In this document: piece after piece, positions 15,724 through 24,250 of the stretch | Position numbering within the stretch: the stretch's first letter is position 1 | Layout of the letters: each line of letters opens with the position of its first letter | The notes under the pieces: model-generated | What the model was told of the DNA's origin: nothing | Database searches by the model: none | The model's input: only the letters and a program-made list of their open reading frames with translations | Source: PVC group bacterium | GTDB taxonomy: Bacteria > Verrucomicrobiota > Verrucomicrobiia > Chthoniobacterales > SZAS-18 | DNA length: 43,337 bases | Reading direction: 5' to 3' | Assembly (NCBI GenBank): GCA_903642295.1 | Contig: CAHJWO010000004.1 | Span: forward strand, 1-43,337 | Translations under genes and position numbers: made by a program

Positions 15724-16851
15724 TCAAGGTGTGATCCCAAACGGCTGAAGACCATGTTTTGCCTTGTGCCTGTGTTGGTCACCGGTCGATTTCGAACCGG
15801 TGTGGTGTGTTTCCGTCTCTTTGCCGGACGCAACGACCTTTGCTTTGCCTGAGACGGCGGCGGGTTTGACCGGAGTAGAGGGCGTCGCCGACGCCGATGG
15901 CGCGGGGGTGGACAACACGGGCGCTGAAGCAACCGGTTCCGCAACGAACGTGACGGGAACGTTTTTTTGAACCAAGAGGTTAATCGTTTGGGGTTTCTGA
16001 CTACTCTGATCAAGCATTTGCAAATCCACATCCAGCCGCTTCAACTGGCGTTCCATTTCATCCAGCCCAAAGAGCACTTGTAACCCGTTGCGATCTGTCA
16101 CTTGCAACCCAAAATGTTTCGACAGATCAATCTCCTGGATCTGGAAACGGGCGGCAATCACCGAATCCTGCTGGGCGTGCAGGAGATCCAGCGCCGCTTT
16201 AATCTCCTCGCCTTCCACTTCTTGGCCGTCCGTGCGCGGACCGCCGGTGTAATTCCGAATAATCGGGAGATAACGATCTTGTGATTGAGCATTCTTCGAC
16301 GGCAACAATACGCCGCGAGCATCCACCAGGTGAGCGCCCGGTGAAGATGCGATCTCGTCACGACTAGCAGCCCCATGTTCCGGTGCCACCCAAGCAACGG
16401 GTTTTCGCTCGGTAATTTGAATGCTGATCCGGTTCGGCAGTTGTTTTGAAACCTGGACCTTTTCTACCTGCGGAATCGCTTCGATGCGCGCTTTTGTCCG
16501 GTCTAGATTAATGAAAAAAATGTTGGCACCCTTATGCAAGTCGGCGGCTTCCAAAACAGTTTCACGCGCGAGCATGCCATCCGTCTCGACGTTCATTTCG
16601 GCCACGTTGTAATCCGGATTCTCGAGCAACAGGGTAGAAACCACTTTTCGTATCCCAAAATACAACCCTGCAGCGACGACGAAGACGAGGAACAATCGAA
16701 GAGTGAACCGGTACACTTTCCGCTTACGCAGCCGCCCTGCCTGGCTCGTGCGGACGCTGACATCGAGGACGTGCGAGCGACCACGTTGCTTCGCGGAAGT
16801 ACGACGAACGTTTGACGATTTGCCAGTTCGAGGGCTGGAGGATGCTGCCAT
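15724..16851 (-). CDS. ftsQ: cell division protein FtsQ
   Basis: 375 aa. A basic cytoplasmic N-terminus of about 45 residues (many Arg/Lys/Ser) leads to one membrane helix (FTLRLFLVFVVAAGLYFGI). A POTRA domain follows (YNVAEMNVETDGMLARETVLEAADLHKGANIFFINLDRTKARIEAIPQVEKVQVSKQLPNRI in pieces) and then the FtsQ beta domain. The last 90 residues are an Ala/Pro/Ser-rich low-complexity tail ending in basic residues. Identity rests on architecture plus position between ddl and ftsA. FtsQ links early and late divisome proteins. The start has no clear Shine-Dalgarno sequence. Confidence 0.9.
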   Translation of the reverse strand: MAASSSPRTGKSSNVRRTSAKQRGRSHVLDVSVRTSQAGRLRKRKVYRFTLRLFLVFVVAAGLYFGIRKVVSTLLLENPDYNVAEMNVETDGMLARETVLEAADLHKGANIFFINLDRTKARIEAIPQVEKVQVSKQLPNRISIQITERKPVAWVAPEHGAASRDEIASSPGAHLVDARGVLLPSKNAQSQDRYLPIIRNYTGGPRTDGQEVEGEEIKAALDLLHAQQDSVIAARFQIQEIDLSKHFGLQVTDRNGLQVLFGLDEMERQLKRLDVDLQMLDQSSQKPQTINLLVQKNVPVTFVAEPVASAPVLSTPAPSASATPSTPVKPAAVSGKAKVVASGKETETHHTGSKSTGDQHRHKAKHGLQPFGITP

Positions 16852-16878
16852 AATGTTAGAACGAATGGCTTTATAGAA

Positions 16879-17853
16879 TCAAAGCAGGGAAACGTTTTGC
16901 CTAGCTAAAGATAGTTCAACGATCCGCCGGCAAAGTTCGGGAGGTTCCATCCCGATGGCGCGACCCGCCTCGGGTAACAGGCTGCTCTCAGTCATGCCAG
17001 GTATCGTGTTAATCTCGATAACATAGGGTCGTTGGTCGGCGTCCATGAGAAGGTCCACGCGACTATATGTTTCCAACCCCAGCGCGCGGTGGGCAGCGAG
17101 CGAAAGTTCCTGAATTTGCGCAGTCAACCTTTCAGCCAGCGGAGCCGGGCAAAAATGATCAGCGGCCCCGGCAGGATTCAGCCAAGGATACTTGTTTTTG
17201 AAGTCGTAGAAATCCTGCTTCGGTTTGATCATGACGATCGGCAACGCCAAGTCGCCAACGATGCCAACCGTCAGTTCCTGTCCCGAAATGAGGCGCTCAA
17301 TCAACGCCTGATCACCATATTTCGCCACATCACGCATGGCGGGCGCGATCCCATCAGCGTCGCGGACCAGATGCACGCCGACGCTGGACCCCTGGCAAGG
17401 AGCTTTGACGACGAAGGGAAGGGGGAGCGTAGGAAGTTGATCGACCGCAATCACCTCGTACGCAGGCGAGTCGATTCCTCTCTCATCCAAACGTTTCTTG
17501 GTCAGGATCTTGTCAAACGCCAGTTCGCTGCCCCGCACGCCTTCGCCGGTGTAGAGAATAGCGCGGTGCTCGAGAATTTTTTGCAACACACCATCTTCTC
17601 CCAGAACGCCGTGGATGCTATTGAACGCAAGGTCGGTATCAGAGGGCAACAAAAAATTTTCGTCCTGAACGTCCACGCGAATCACCTGAGCCGCGCCTGC
17701 CTGCTGCAACCAGCCGGCGACATTCGCACCCGAGCGTAACGAAACCTCCCGCTCGCTCCCGGGGCCACCTTCGAGCACGGCAATCCTCAGTTCAGAAAAC
17801 TTCAGCACAGAGGAAGGACGAGCAGGTTTGTACATGAAATGAGGGGCTATCAT
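16879..17853 (-). CDS. ddl: D-alanine-D-alanine ligase
   Basis: 324 aa ATP-grasp ligase making the D-Ala-D-Ala used by MurF. N-terminal VLEGGPGSEREVSLRSG, GEDGVLQ loop, YTGEGVRGSELAFDKILTKK, the glycine-rich lid CQGSSVGVHLV, and the C-terminal catalytic stretch YVIEINTIPGMTESSLLPEAG carrying metal ligands. The ATG at 17853 overlaps the vapC stop by the ATGA arrangement, so translation of ddl may depend on vapC. A second ATG at 17835 (MYKPARPSS) would break that overlap. In Chlamydia ddl is fused to murC; here it stays separate, downstream of a murC-murB fusion. Confidence 0.94.
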   Translation of the reverse strand: MIAPHFMYKPARPSSVLKFSELRIAVLEGGPGSEREVSLRSGANVAGWLQQAGAAQVIRVDVQDENFLLPSDTDLAFNSIHGVLGEDGVLQKILEHRAILYTGEGVRGSELAFDKILTKKRLDERGIDSPAYEVIAVDQLPTLPLPFVVKAPCQGSSVGVHLVRDADGIAPAMRDVAKYGDQALIERLISGQELTVGIVGDLALPIVMIKPKQDFYDFKNKYPWLNPAGAADHFCPAPLAERLTAQIQELSLAAHRALGLETYSRVDLLMDADQRPYVIEINTIPGMTESSLLPEAGRAIGMEPPELCRRIVELSLARQNVSLL

Positions 17854-18233
17854 GGCCTTCCCTTGGGCTTGTAGTTCACGCCATCAATCCCACGAAAGCA
17901 CTCGTCCTGGGTCCAGAGTCTGGCGTTGTTGGCGCGCGCGGTGGCCAGCACAATGCTTTCCACCATCGGAAGGTTTAATTGAAAGCTAAGGCGTGCCGCG
18001 TTGAGGGCAACCTCCTCGTCCAGGTCACGCACGAGGCCCTGCTTCATTTGGGCAACGGCTCGCAAAGCGTGTCCTTCGCTTTGATTTTGAAGAGTCTTTT
18101 TGAACACCTCGTGCAACGAAATAGATGGGACCACGAGCGAGGCAATGTTTTCGATGGCAGCGGAGAAAAACGTCGCGTTCGGGCCGTCGATGAAATATTC
18201 AACCCAGGCCGAGGAATCAACCGTATTGTTCAT
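17850..18233 (-). CDS. vapC: PIN-domain ribonuclease toxin, VapC family
   Basis: 127 aa, typical VapC size. PIN-domain acidic residues are in place: Asp in NNTVDSSAWVEYF near the start, Glu in SISLHEVFKK, the acidic site of the third motif reading MVESIVLATARANN (Glu where Asp is more usual), and Asp in LWTQDECF. The stretch ARANNARLWTQDECFRGIDGV is characteristic of VapC toxins. It is preceded by an AbrB-type antitoxin gene with an ATGA overlap and followed by ddl with a second ATGA overlap. VapC toxins usually cut tRNA or rRNA; the target here is unknown. Confidence 0.9.
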   Translation of the reverse strand: MNNTVDSSAWVEYFIDGPNATFFSAAIENIASLVVPSISLHEVFKKTLQNQSEGHALRAVAQMKQGLVRDLDEEVALNAARLSFQLNLPMVESIVLATARANNARLWTQDECFRGIDGVNYKPKGRP

Positions 18234-18442
18234 AAGGCGCGGTCGGTCTGCGAACGCCGGATGACCGCGTCCATCCCTTTGAGGAAACCGCGTGTTTGCT
18301 TCATCCGGCGGACGGAGATCAGTTCAATCCGTCCGTCGTACGAGACCACTTGAAACTTTTCCCCGGGGCGGAGGGAGAGGGCTTCACGCACCGCTTGCGG
18401 TATCACCACTTGGAACTTTGGAGAAAGAGTCACTGTGTTCAT
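18230..18442 (-). CDS. vapB: AbrB/SpoVT-type antitoxin, VapB family
   Basis: 70 aa from ATG at 18442. The N-terminal swapped-hairpin domain MNTVTLSPKFQVVIPQAVRE has the classic K-x-Q-V-V-I-P core, followed by LSLRPGEKFQVVSYDGRIELISV and a basic C-terminal segment (RGFLKGMDAVIRRSQTDRAL) expected to wrap the toxin. The frame stays open to 18490 (TTG), but that part overlaps the putative operator and is not needed for the fold. Such antitoxins bind DNA upstream of their own gene and neutralise VapC. The 4-nt overlap with vapC supports coupled translation. Confidence 0.88.
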   Translation of the reverse strand: MNTVTLSPKFQVVIPQAVREALSLRPGEKFQVVSYDGRIELISVRRMKQTRGFLKGMDAVIRRSQTDRAL

Positions 18443-18448
18443 GAAGGA

Positions 18449-18487
18449 GATCGATCCGACTTTCGTAAAGTGTGCGAAAGATCGATG
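18449..18487 (-). promoter_or_regulatory. candidate VapBC operator (interrupted inverted repeat)
   Basis: Reading the plus strand, GATCGATC-CGA-CTTTCG is followed nine bases later by CGAAAG-ATCGAT. The two arms mirror each other apart from a short insertion in the first. It starts 7 bp upstream of the vapB ATG, where toxin-antitoxin autoregulation sites usually lie. The site is proposed from symmetry and position only. Confidence 0.4.
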
Positions 18488-18588
18488 CAACAGTCAATTT
18501 CGAAGACGTTTTTCGACCAAGTTTTTTACGCGCAACATTCGCGCGTCGGCTTAGCTAACATTGCTTGCCGGAAACACGCGGCGGAAAG

Positions 18589-20898
18589 TTAATCGCTGCC
18601 GACGATTTGGACTTCGGTCTCGATGCGGACGCCGCTTTTTTCCCAAGCGGTTCGTTTGATCAAATCGATCAGCGCGAGCACATCAGAGGCAGAGGCGCCA
18701 CCGTCATTGACGATGAAGTTTCCATGGATCTCTGATACTCGCGCGGCGCCAATCTTTGCATTTTTTAGACCCAGGTCCTGGATCAACTTGCCCGCTGGGC
18801 ACTTCGGCGCGGGATTCTTAAAAATACAGCCAGCGCTGGCGGCGATGGGTTGCGAAGTCTTGCGCTTCGTCGTTGAAGCAGCCAGCAAGTTTTGAATTGT
18901 CTCCAGCGAACTTTGATGGCCGCGGAACACCGCCGCCAGAGCGTACTGTTGGATGAACGACGGAACGTTACGATACCCGATCTCCATCTGATCCGGCGTT
19001 AGTTCGTAAATCCGTCCCGAATGATCCACCACCCGAACCCGGACCACCTGAGCGAACGTTTCCACCCCCATCGCACCCGCGTTCATCCGTAGACTTCCGC
19101 CTACGCTTCCGGGAATCCCCTCCATCCATTCAAAACCGCCGATGCCTGCCTTCGCCGCCATGCCAGCCAGACGTTTCAAACCGACCGCACTGCCTGCCGT
19201 GACCTCGCAGGTGGAAGCATTCGTTGCGACCAAGGCAAATTCACCGCCAACAGGGTGAATGACCAACCCATCGACGCCGCCATCCTTCACGAGAAGGTTT
19301 GAACCTCGCCCCATCACAAAGATCGGGAGACCGTGATCAGAGGCAAATTTTACCAAACGGGCAAACGCCAGTTCGGTGGTCGGCTCTGCCCAAAAACGGG
19401 CTGGACCGCCGACGCGGAGAGTCGTGTGTCTGGATAAAGGTTCGTACAAACTGGCGGAGCCCTGTCCGTCCAGCAGATGAATTAACTCCTCCAGAATTGC
19501 GAGGTCTTGCGCCAAGCTCGTGCCCGTTTCGTGAATGTTTCCGGCACCTAGGCTAACGAGGAGATCACCCGCTCTCAACAACGCCCCCGCCCGCGCCGCC
19601 AGGCGGTTCAGGTCGGGTTCAAAGATCGCCTGTGAATGGCCTTGCTTGCCCAATGCATCCACGATGAGTTGTCCAGTCACACCCGGAATGGGCAGCTCGC
19701 TGGCTGGATAGACGCCGGTGATGACGACAATATCCGCATCGCCGAACGACCGTCCAAACTGCTCAGCCAAAGCTTGGGTGCGCGAGTAACGGTGCGGTTG
19801 GAAAATCGTGACAATTCTTCCGGAGTGCCCCGACCTCGCGGTTGCTAACGTAGCACGGATTTCGCTTGGGTGGTGCCCGTAGTCGTCCACCACCGTAAAA
19901 TGGACTCCACGGTGCTTGAACTCGAAGCGGCGGCGGGCTCCCCGGAAGCTTTCAAGCGCACGAACGGTCGTTGCGAAATCCATGCCTAATTCCATCGCTA
20001 ATGCGATGACGCTGGTAGCATTGCTCACGTTGTGCTTTCCCGGCACGTTCAGGACCGCCTGACCAAGATGCACGCCGCGTTGGAACACGTCGAAGAACGA
20101 TTGAAACTGGTTTTGCCTTGGCTCGTCGAAGCGATAATCCGCGTCAGGACCCAAGCCAAAGGAAATGGCGCTCGCCCGCCCCGCGCATAGCCGGGCTGCG
20201 TTCGCATCGTCGATGCAGTAAAAAACGTTGCCTTTCGTTTGTGCCAGAAGTTGAGCAAACACCGCTTCAATCGCCGTCAGATCGCGGTAGAAATCCAAAT
20301 GCTCTTCCTCGACATTGAGCAGGATCGTGTGTTCAGGATGGAACAGCGCCACGGTGCCGTCGCTCTCGTCGCCTTCGGCCACGAAAAATTCACCGCGAGT
20401 ATCCCAGCGAGCATTCGTGCCAAGAATCGGGATTTCCGCACCCACATAGTGGGATGGATGCAGGCCGCCTGCGCGGAGCACATGCGCCGCCATGGAACTC
20501 GTGGTCGTCTTGCCATGCATTCCGGCGACCAGAATCCCTCGCTGGTTCGTCATCAGCGCAGCGAGAGCTTCCGCGCGACGCAACAGCGGCTTGCGCAATT
20601 TCAACGCCTCGTCATAAGCCGGATTCCCGATTTTAACCGCCGAAGAATAAATGACGATATCGACATCATGAACGAGGTGTGCTTCGTGCGGACCATAAAA
20701 TAATAGTCCTTCACCTTGGAGCCGACGCACCTCTGAAGTGTCCACTTTATCGGAACCGCTGACCCGGTGACCGAAGGCCAGAAGCAGCCCGGCCAAACCA
20801 CTCATTCCAGAACCGGCAACGCCGATGAGATGAATCGATTTGGGAGCAGGCCCGGTCAAGCCTTGAGGATCTCCGGGCTTTTGAGTAAATGTTGGCAT
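18589..20898 (-). CDS. murC-murB: MurC-MurB fusion: UDP-MurNAc-L-alanine ligase and UDP-N-acetylenolpyruvoylglucosamine reductase
   Basis: 769 aa carrying two enzymes. Residues 1 to about 475 are MurC: HLIGVAGSGMSGLA, ATP loop VAGMHGKTTTSSM, EGDESDGT, NVEEEHLDFY, VDDYGHHPSEI and FQPHRYSRT. Residues about 485-769 are MurB, an FAD enzyme: LSRHTTLRVGGPARFWAEP, MGRGSNLLVKDGG, MEGIPGSVGGSLRMNAGA, and the catalytic C-terminal region ASAGCIFKNP. MurB makes UDP-MurNAc and MurC adds L-Ala, so the fusion joins consecutive steps. The ATG at 20898 overlaps murG by 43 nt; a TTG at 20859 overlapping the murG stop (TTGA) is a neater alternative and would remove 13 residues. No stop interrupts the junction. 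Confidence 0.95.
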   Translation of the reverse strand: MPTFTQKPGDPQGLTGPAPKSIHLIGVAGSGMSGLAGLLLAFGHRVSGSDKVDTSEVRRLQGEGLLFYGPHEAHLVHDVDIVIYSSAVKIGNPAYDEALKLRKPLLRRAEALAALMTNQRGILVAGMHGKTTTSSMAAHVLRAGGLHPSHYVGAEIPILGTNARWDTRGEFFVAEGDESDGTVALFHPEHTILLNVEEEHLDFYRDLTAIEAVFAQLLAQTKGNVFYCIDDANAARLCAGRASAISFGLGPDADYRFDEPRQNQFQSFFDVFQRGVHLGQAVLNVPGKHNVSNATSVIALAMELGMDFATTVRALESFRGARRRFEFKHRGVHFTVVDDYGHHPSEIRATLATARSGHSGRIVTIFQPHRYSRTQALAEQFGRSFGDADIVVITGVYPASELPIPGVTGQLIVDALGKQGHSQAIFEPDLNRLAARAGALLRAGDLLVSLGAGNIHETGTSLAQDLAILEELIHLLDGQGSASLYEPLSRHTTLRVGGPARFWAEPTTELAFARLVKFASDHGLPIFVMGRGSNLLVKDGGVDGLVIHPVGGEFALVATNASTCEVTAGSAVGLKRLAGMAAKAGIGGFEWMEGIPGSVGGSLRMNAGAMGVETFAQVVRVRVVDHSGRIYELTPDQMEIGYRNVPSFIQQYALAAVFRGHQSSLETIQNLLAASTTKRKTSQPIAASAGCIFKNPAPKCPAGKLIQDLGLKNAKIGAARVSEIHGNFIVNDGGASASDVLALIDLIKRTAWEKSGVRIETEVQIVGSD

Positions 20899-21983
20899 TG
20901 TTTCTCAAGGGTATCGACCACCAGAGAAGCGGCATCATCTGGTGCCAAACTGCGGGCGGCCGTCGCCATCATGTCAATTTTAGGCTGGTCAGCGAGGGTT
21001 TCCAGCACCAAGCGGCTCAGGGTCACGGCATCGGTTTCACTTTCCGGCAACATTAGCGCGGCACCCGCTTTGACAAAAATTTGCGCGTTCAACGTTTGAT
21101 GATCGTCGGCGGCGGCGGGAAAGGGAATCAACAGGCTGGGCAAACCGAAGTACGCCAGCTCGCTCAAGCTGGCGGCTCCTGATCGGGCAATCACGAAGTC
21201 TGCCGCCGAATAGGCTTCCTCCATTTGGTGGTGGAACGCGGCTACATAAGCATTCACCCCCGCCTGCTCATAAGCGGTCCGTGCAAACCCTTCGTCGGTT
21301 TTACCGGTGAAGTGAATCACCTGCAGAAGATTTTTCCATCGTGGAAGCGCATCGACAATGGCCTGGTTTAATCCGTGCGCCCCCTGGCTGCCGCCCATGA
21401 TCAAAAGGGTTCTTTTGAAACCGGTTGGTTCCAACCCAAATTGCTTGCGAGCCGTCGCGGATTCCAACTGCTTACGAAGGCTGGCGCGAATCGGTGTCCC
21501 GGTGGTGAAGCAGGTTGTCCGGAGCGAGAAATATTTGGCACATTCCGCGAAGCCAAGGAGTACCGCTTTGGCAAGACGTGCATTCAAGCGGTTCGCCTTG
21601 CCAGGGATGGCATTGGATTCGTGGATGAAAGTCGGCAGGCCGAATCGTCGCCCCATCAGCATTGGTGCCGTGGATGTAAATCCACCCATCCCCAAAACGG
21701 CGTCGGGACAAAACTCACGATATACCTGACGACAGCGAGCCATGCTATAGGTAAACCCACGCGCAAAGCCAAAGATGGCCGGTGAAAGCAGGCGGGGCAT
21801 CCCGACTGATGGCAATTTCTCAATGCGGAACGAATCGACGTGGTCCCGTACTGCCAAAGCATCGATCTCCTTCTCCGAAATGAAGATCAATGCTTTATGC
21901 CCACGGTCGCGCAAACGCTCTGCCACCGCCAGACCTGGGAACAGGTGGCCCCCGGTGCCACCACATGCAATGACGACATTCAT
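20856..21983 (-). CDS. murG: UDP-GlcNAc:lipid I N-acetylglucosaminyltransferase
   Basis: 375 aa family 28 glycosyltransferase that turns lipid I into lipid II on the inner face of the membrane. The start MNVVIACGGTGGHLFPGLAVAE holds the first glycine loop. GMGGFTSTAPML, HESNAIPGKANR, the second loop LLIMGGSQGAHGLNQ, and the donor-site motif RSGAASLSELAYFGLPSLLIPFP follow. ATG at 21983 places the family N-terminus at residue 1; the longer frame to 22127 has no homology-like content. It lies 227 bp downstream of ftsW, the longest silent gap inside the cluster, in which I see no gene. Confidence 0.96.
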   Translation of the reverse strand: MNVVIACGGTGGHLFPGLAVAERLRDRGHKALIFISEKEIDALAVRDHVDSFRIEKLPSVGMPRLLSPAIFGFARGFTYSMARCRQVYREFCPDAVLGMGGFTSTAPMLMGRRFGLPTFIHESNAIPGKANRLNARLAKAVLLGFAECAKYFSLRTTCFTTGTPIRASLRKQLESATARKQFGLEPTGFKRTLLIMGGSQGAHGLNQAIVDALPRWKNLLQVIHFTGKTDEGFARTAYEQAGVNAYVAAFHHQMEEAYSAADFVIARSGAASLSELAYFGLPSLLIPFPAAADDHQTLNAQIFVKAGAALMLPESETDAVTLSRLVLETLADQPKIDMMATAARSLAPDDAASLVVDTLEKQCQHLLKSPEILKA

Positions 21984-22210
21984 GGACCGACAGAAATAGG
22001 GGAAATGTTGGAAAGAGGGAAGCGTCCGGGTTGCATCAGCGAACGCAGATTTTCCATCGCCAACCGCCACAATGCAACGCCCGAATGGCGAATTGTATGA
22101 GAATGGAGAGCGTAAACAACTCCACAAGCACCCGTCGCTTGGGATTAATCGGACAAGCGACCCGCACTGAATTCACTCGTGCAAACTCGACGACACCGTA
22201 CGCACTGCCA

Positions 22211-23359
22211 TTACAGCCTTGGGGTCGTGCGAGCCTGGAGGCAAGCCGTATTTTTAACCTCACCAGTCTCTACGACCATGCCCTGTCGGTAAATATTTAA
22301 CAGGATTCCGGTGAAGAGGAGGCATAAGCATAGATTCGACCCACCAGAACTGATGAACGGCAGGGGCATCCCTTTATTTGGCAGCAACGCCGTAGTCATG
22401 CCGATATTTACGCATGCCTGAAGGGCAATGTTGGTGACTACTCCAAAGCCGAGGAGCATCCCGAAACGGTCACGTGCCTGCATGGATATCAAGGTGCCAC
22501 TCAAGGTGACGAGCAAGAAAGCCAAGACAATTGCCAGCGTGGCTCGCAACCCCAACTCCTCCCCGACAATGGGAAAAATAAAATCCGTGTGTGCGTACGG
22601 CAGGTACTGCATTTTCGCCACGCCGCCACCCAGCCCCAATCCCCAAATTCCGCCGGAACCGAATGCCATCAAGCCCATCCACTGTTGCATTCCTGCTCCA
22701 TCCTTATATCGCTCGAGGTCGACGAAAGCGACGAGCCGAGCCATGCGCTCTGGCATATGAGTGGCCAGGAAAAGGATGCCTGCCACTCCTGCCACCGCCA
22801 TCACCATCATGTATAAGGAGTTACTTCCGGCAACGAACATGACGACAACCATCGTGGCGCAAATCAGCAGCGTCGTGCCGAGATCTTCCTCGCGCACGAT
22901 CAAAAGCATCAATACTCCAACGATCATCATCGGCAGGATGAATCCGTGAAAAAAATGGCTGCTTCGCTGCTCGAACCGGGTAAACCACCACGCCAGTGTG
23001 ACGATGGCTGCAAATTTCGCCACTTCACTGGGTTGAAAAACGACAGGTCCAAGCCGCACCCAGCGGGATGAGCCGTTCAACCGTAATCCGATGTGCGGAA
23101 CAAAGCACAGCGCCAGCAAGGCGGTGGAAGCTAGCAAAAGAGGGAGCCACAACTTTTCCCAAATGTGGTAGTCCACCACTGCGGCGGCGACGCAGGCCAC
23201 GATTCCGATTGCCAGCCATGCGCCTTGGCGTTTGAGAAAAAAGTAGGCGTCCCCATGCGCGTCGTGGGCATAGGCACTGGTACTGAAAAGCATCACCATG
23301 CCGATACTGACCAATGCGGTAACGCTCAGCACCAGAATAAAAGCACTGTTTTTGCCCAT
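22211..23359 (-). CDS. ftsW: peptidoglycan glycosyltransferase FtsW (SEDS family)
   Basis: 382 aa with about ten membrane helices. SEDS features: the N-terminal VMLFSTSAYA, the essential-loop region LNGSSRWVRLGPVVFQPSEVAKFAAIV, REEDLGTTLLI, the long extracytoplasmic loop with GLGLGGGVAKMQYLPYAHTDFIFPIVGEELGL, and the C-terminal NKGMPLPFISSGGSN. FtsW polymerises lipid II at the septum together with FtsI. The neighbourhood (murD, LysM protein, murG) makes it FtsW, not RodA. It begins 54 bp after the LysM gene. Confidence 0.96.
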   Translation of the reverse strand: MGKNSAFILVLSVTALVSIGMVMLFSTSAYAHDAHGDAYFFLKRQGAWLAIGIVACVAAAVVDYHIWEKLWLPLLLASTALLALCFVPHIGLRLNGSSRWVRLGPVVFQPSEVAKFAAIVTLAWWFTRFEQRSSHFFHGFILPMMIVGVLMLLIVREEDLGTTLLICATMVVVMFVAGSNSLYMMVMAVAGVAGILFLATHMPERMARLVAFVDLERYKDGAGMQQWMGLMAFGSGGIWGLGLGGGVAKMQYLPYAHTDFIFPIVGEELGLRATLAIVLAFLLVTLSGTLISMQARDRFGMLLGFGVVTNIALQACVNIGMTTALLPNKGMPLPFISSGGSNLCLCLLFTGILLNIYRQGMVVETGEVKNTACLQARTTPRL

Positions 23360-23413
23360 GAAGGTAATGAAATACCGCGCTGCGAGACGCCGCCATTTTT
23401 GATAGCGCTTTAC

Positions 23414-24196
23414 TCAGGACTGCTTCGTTTTCGGTTTGACTTGAACTGGCGGCAACCGAAGTTTTTGACCGGGGCGTATTTTTTTGGGGTCGTCGATCTG
23501 GTTCAACTTCAGAAGCGACTCGGAGCTTACCTTGTTCTTTTCCGCAATCGTATAGACGCTTTCACCTTTCGCAACGACGTACAACTTGCCGGATTCAGTA
23601 CCGGTGTTCCTGACTTTGGCTGACAGAAAAGTTTCGCCGGTTGCAGGAGCCACTCCACTTTTGGAATGACCGTCGATTTGGTTCAGAGCGCTCGTGGTGC
23701 TGTCAGTAGGCGCACTCGTAGGATCAGGCGACCAACTCGGCAGCTTTAGTTCTTGTCCCGTCTTTAGACCGTTAGTGACGGTTTCCGCGCCATTGGCCGC
23801 AACGAGCGCTTCCAAAGTCACTCCGTTTTCATTAGCAATCAGCGTAAGCGTCTCGCCCGGGCGCACGACATGCACGCCGGGATGAGAATTACCCATGATT
23901 GGCATTTTTCGCCCGCTGGAACTATCATTCTTCGCTGGCACTTGGGAATCTTCAGCCTCCAACGCACCGGACGCATCCGGCGAGGAATGCTTCCGATCGC
24001 GGTCCTTCAAAACGCTGGAAGCGAGGAACCCACCGACGGCGACGACATGAAGCAGCAGCATCACGATAATTGCGCGCGATAGCCGCATCGTGGGTTCGGG
24101 CGACTCATCGGCGACAGCGGGCACCGTTCGTGTTCTTGGCACACGGCGACTCGTGGTCCGCAATTTGACTCTCGGGCTCGATGGAATAGCAGGCAT
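23414..24196 (-). CDS. membrane-anchored protein with two LysM domains
   Basis: 260 aa. A basic cytoplasmic stretch of about 36 residues precedes one membrane helix (AIIVMLLLHVVAVGGFLASSV). A Ser/Asp-rich linker leads to two LysM modules, HVVRPGETLTLIANENGVTLEAL (residues about 108-152) and YVVAKGESVYTIAEKNKVSSESL (about 205-250), the latter ending KIRPGQKLRLPP. LysM modules bind N-acetylglucosamine-containing glycan, so this type II protein should hold peptidoglycan from the periplasmic side. No catalytic domain is present. Its place between murD and ftsW implies a role in septal wall synthesis or divisome anchoring, by inference. This gene is not part of the dcw cluster in E. coli or B. subtilis. 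Confidence 0.85.
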   Translation of the reverse strand: MPAIPSSPRVKLRTTSRRVPRTRTVPAVADESPEPTMRLSRAIIVMLLLHVVAVGGFLASSVLKDRDRKHSSPDASGALEAEDSQVPAKNDSSSGRKMPIMGNSHPGVHVVRPGETLTLIANENGVTLEALVAANGAETVTNGLKTGQELKLPSWSPDPTSAPTDSTTSALNQIDGHSKSGVAPATGETFLSAKVRNTGTESGKLYVVAKGESVYTIAEKNKVSSESLLKLNQIDDPKKIRPGQKLRLPPVQVKPKTKQS

Positions 24197-24250
24197 AAGA
24201 GGTAAGGAAATGCTGGATGGAAACCTGTTCAGAGGGAGGTAATTGGGCAG

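Noticed and set aside
18513-18545. ACGCGC-AACATTC-GCGCGT hairpin next to TTTTTT as a murC-murB terminator
   Set aside because: On the transcribed (minus) strand the hairpin is followed by A residues, not U, so it does not form an intrinsic terminator in that direction.
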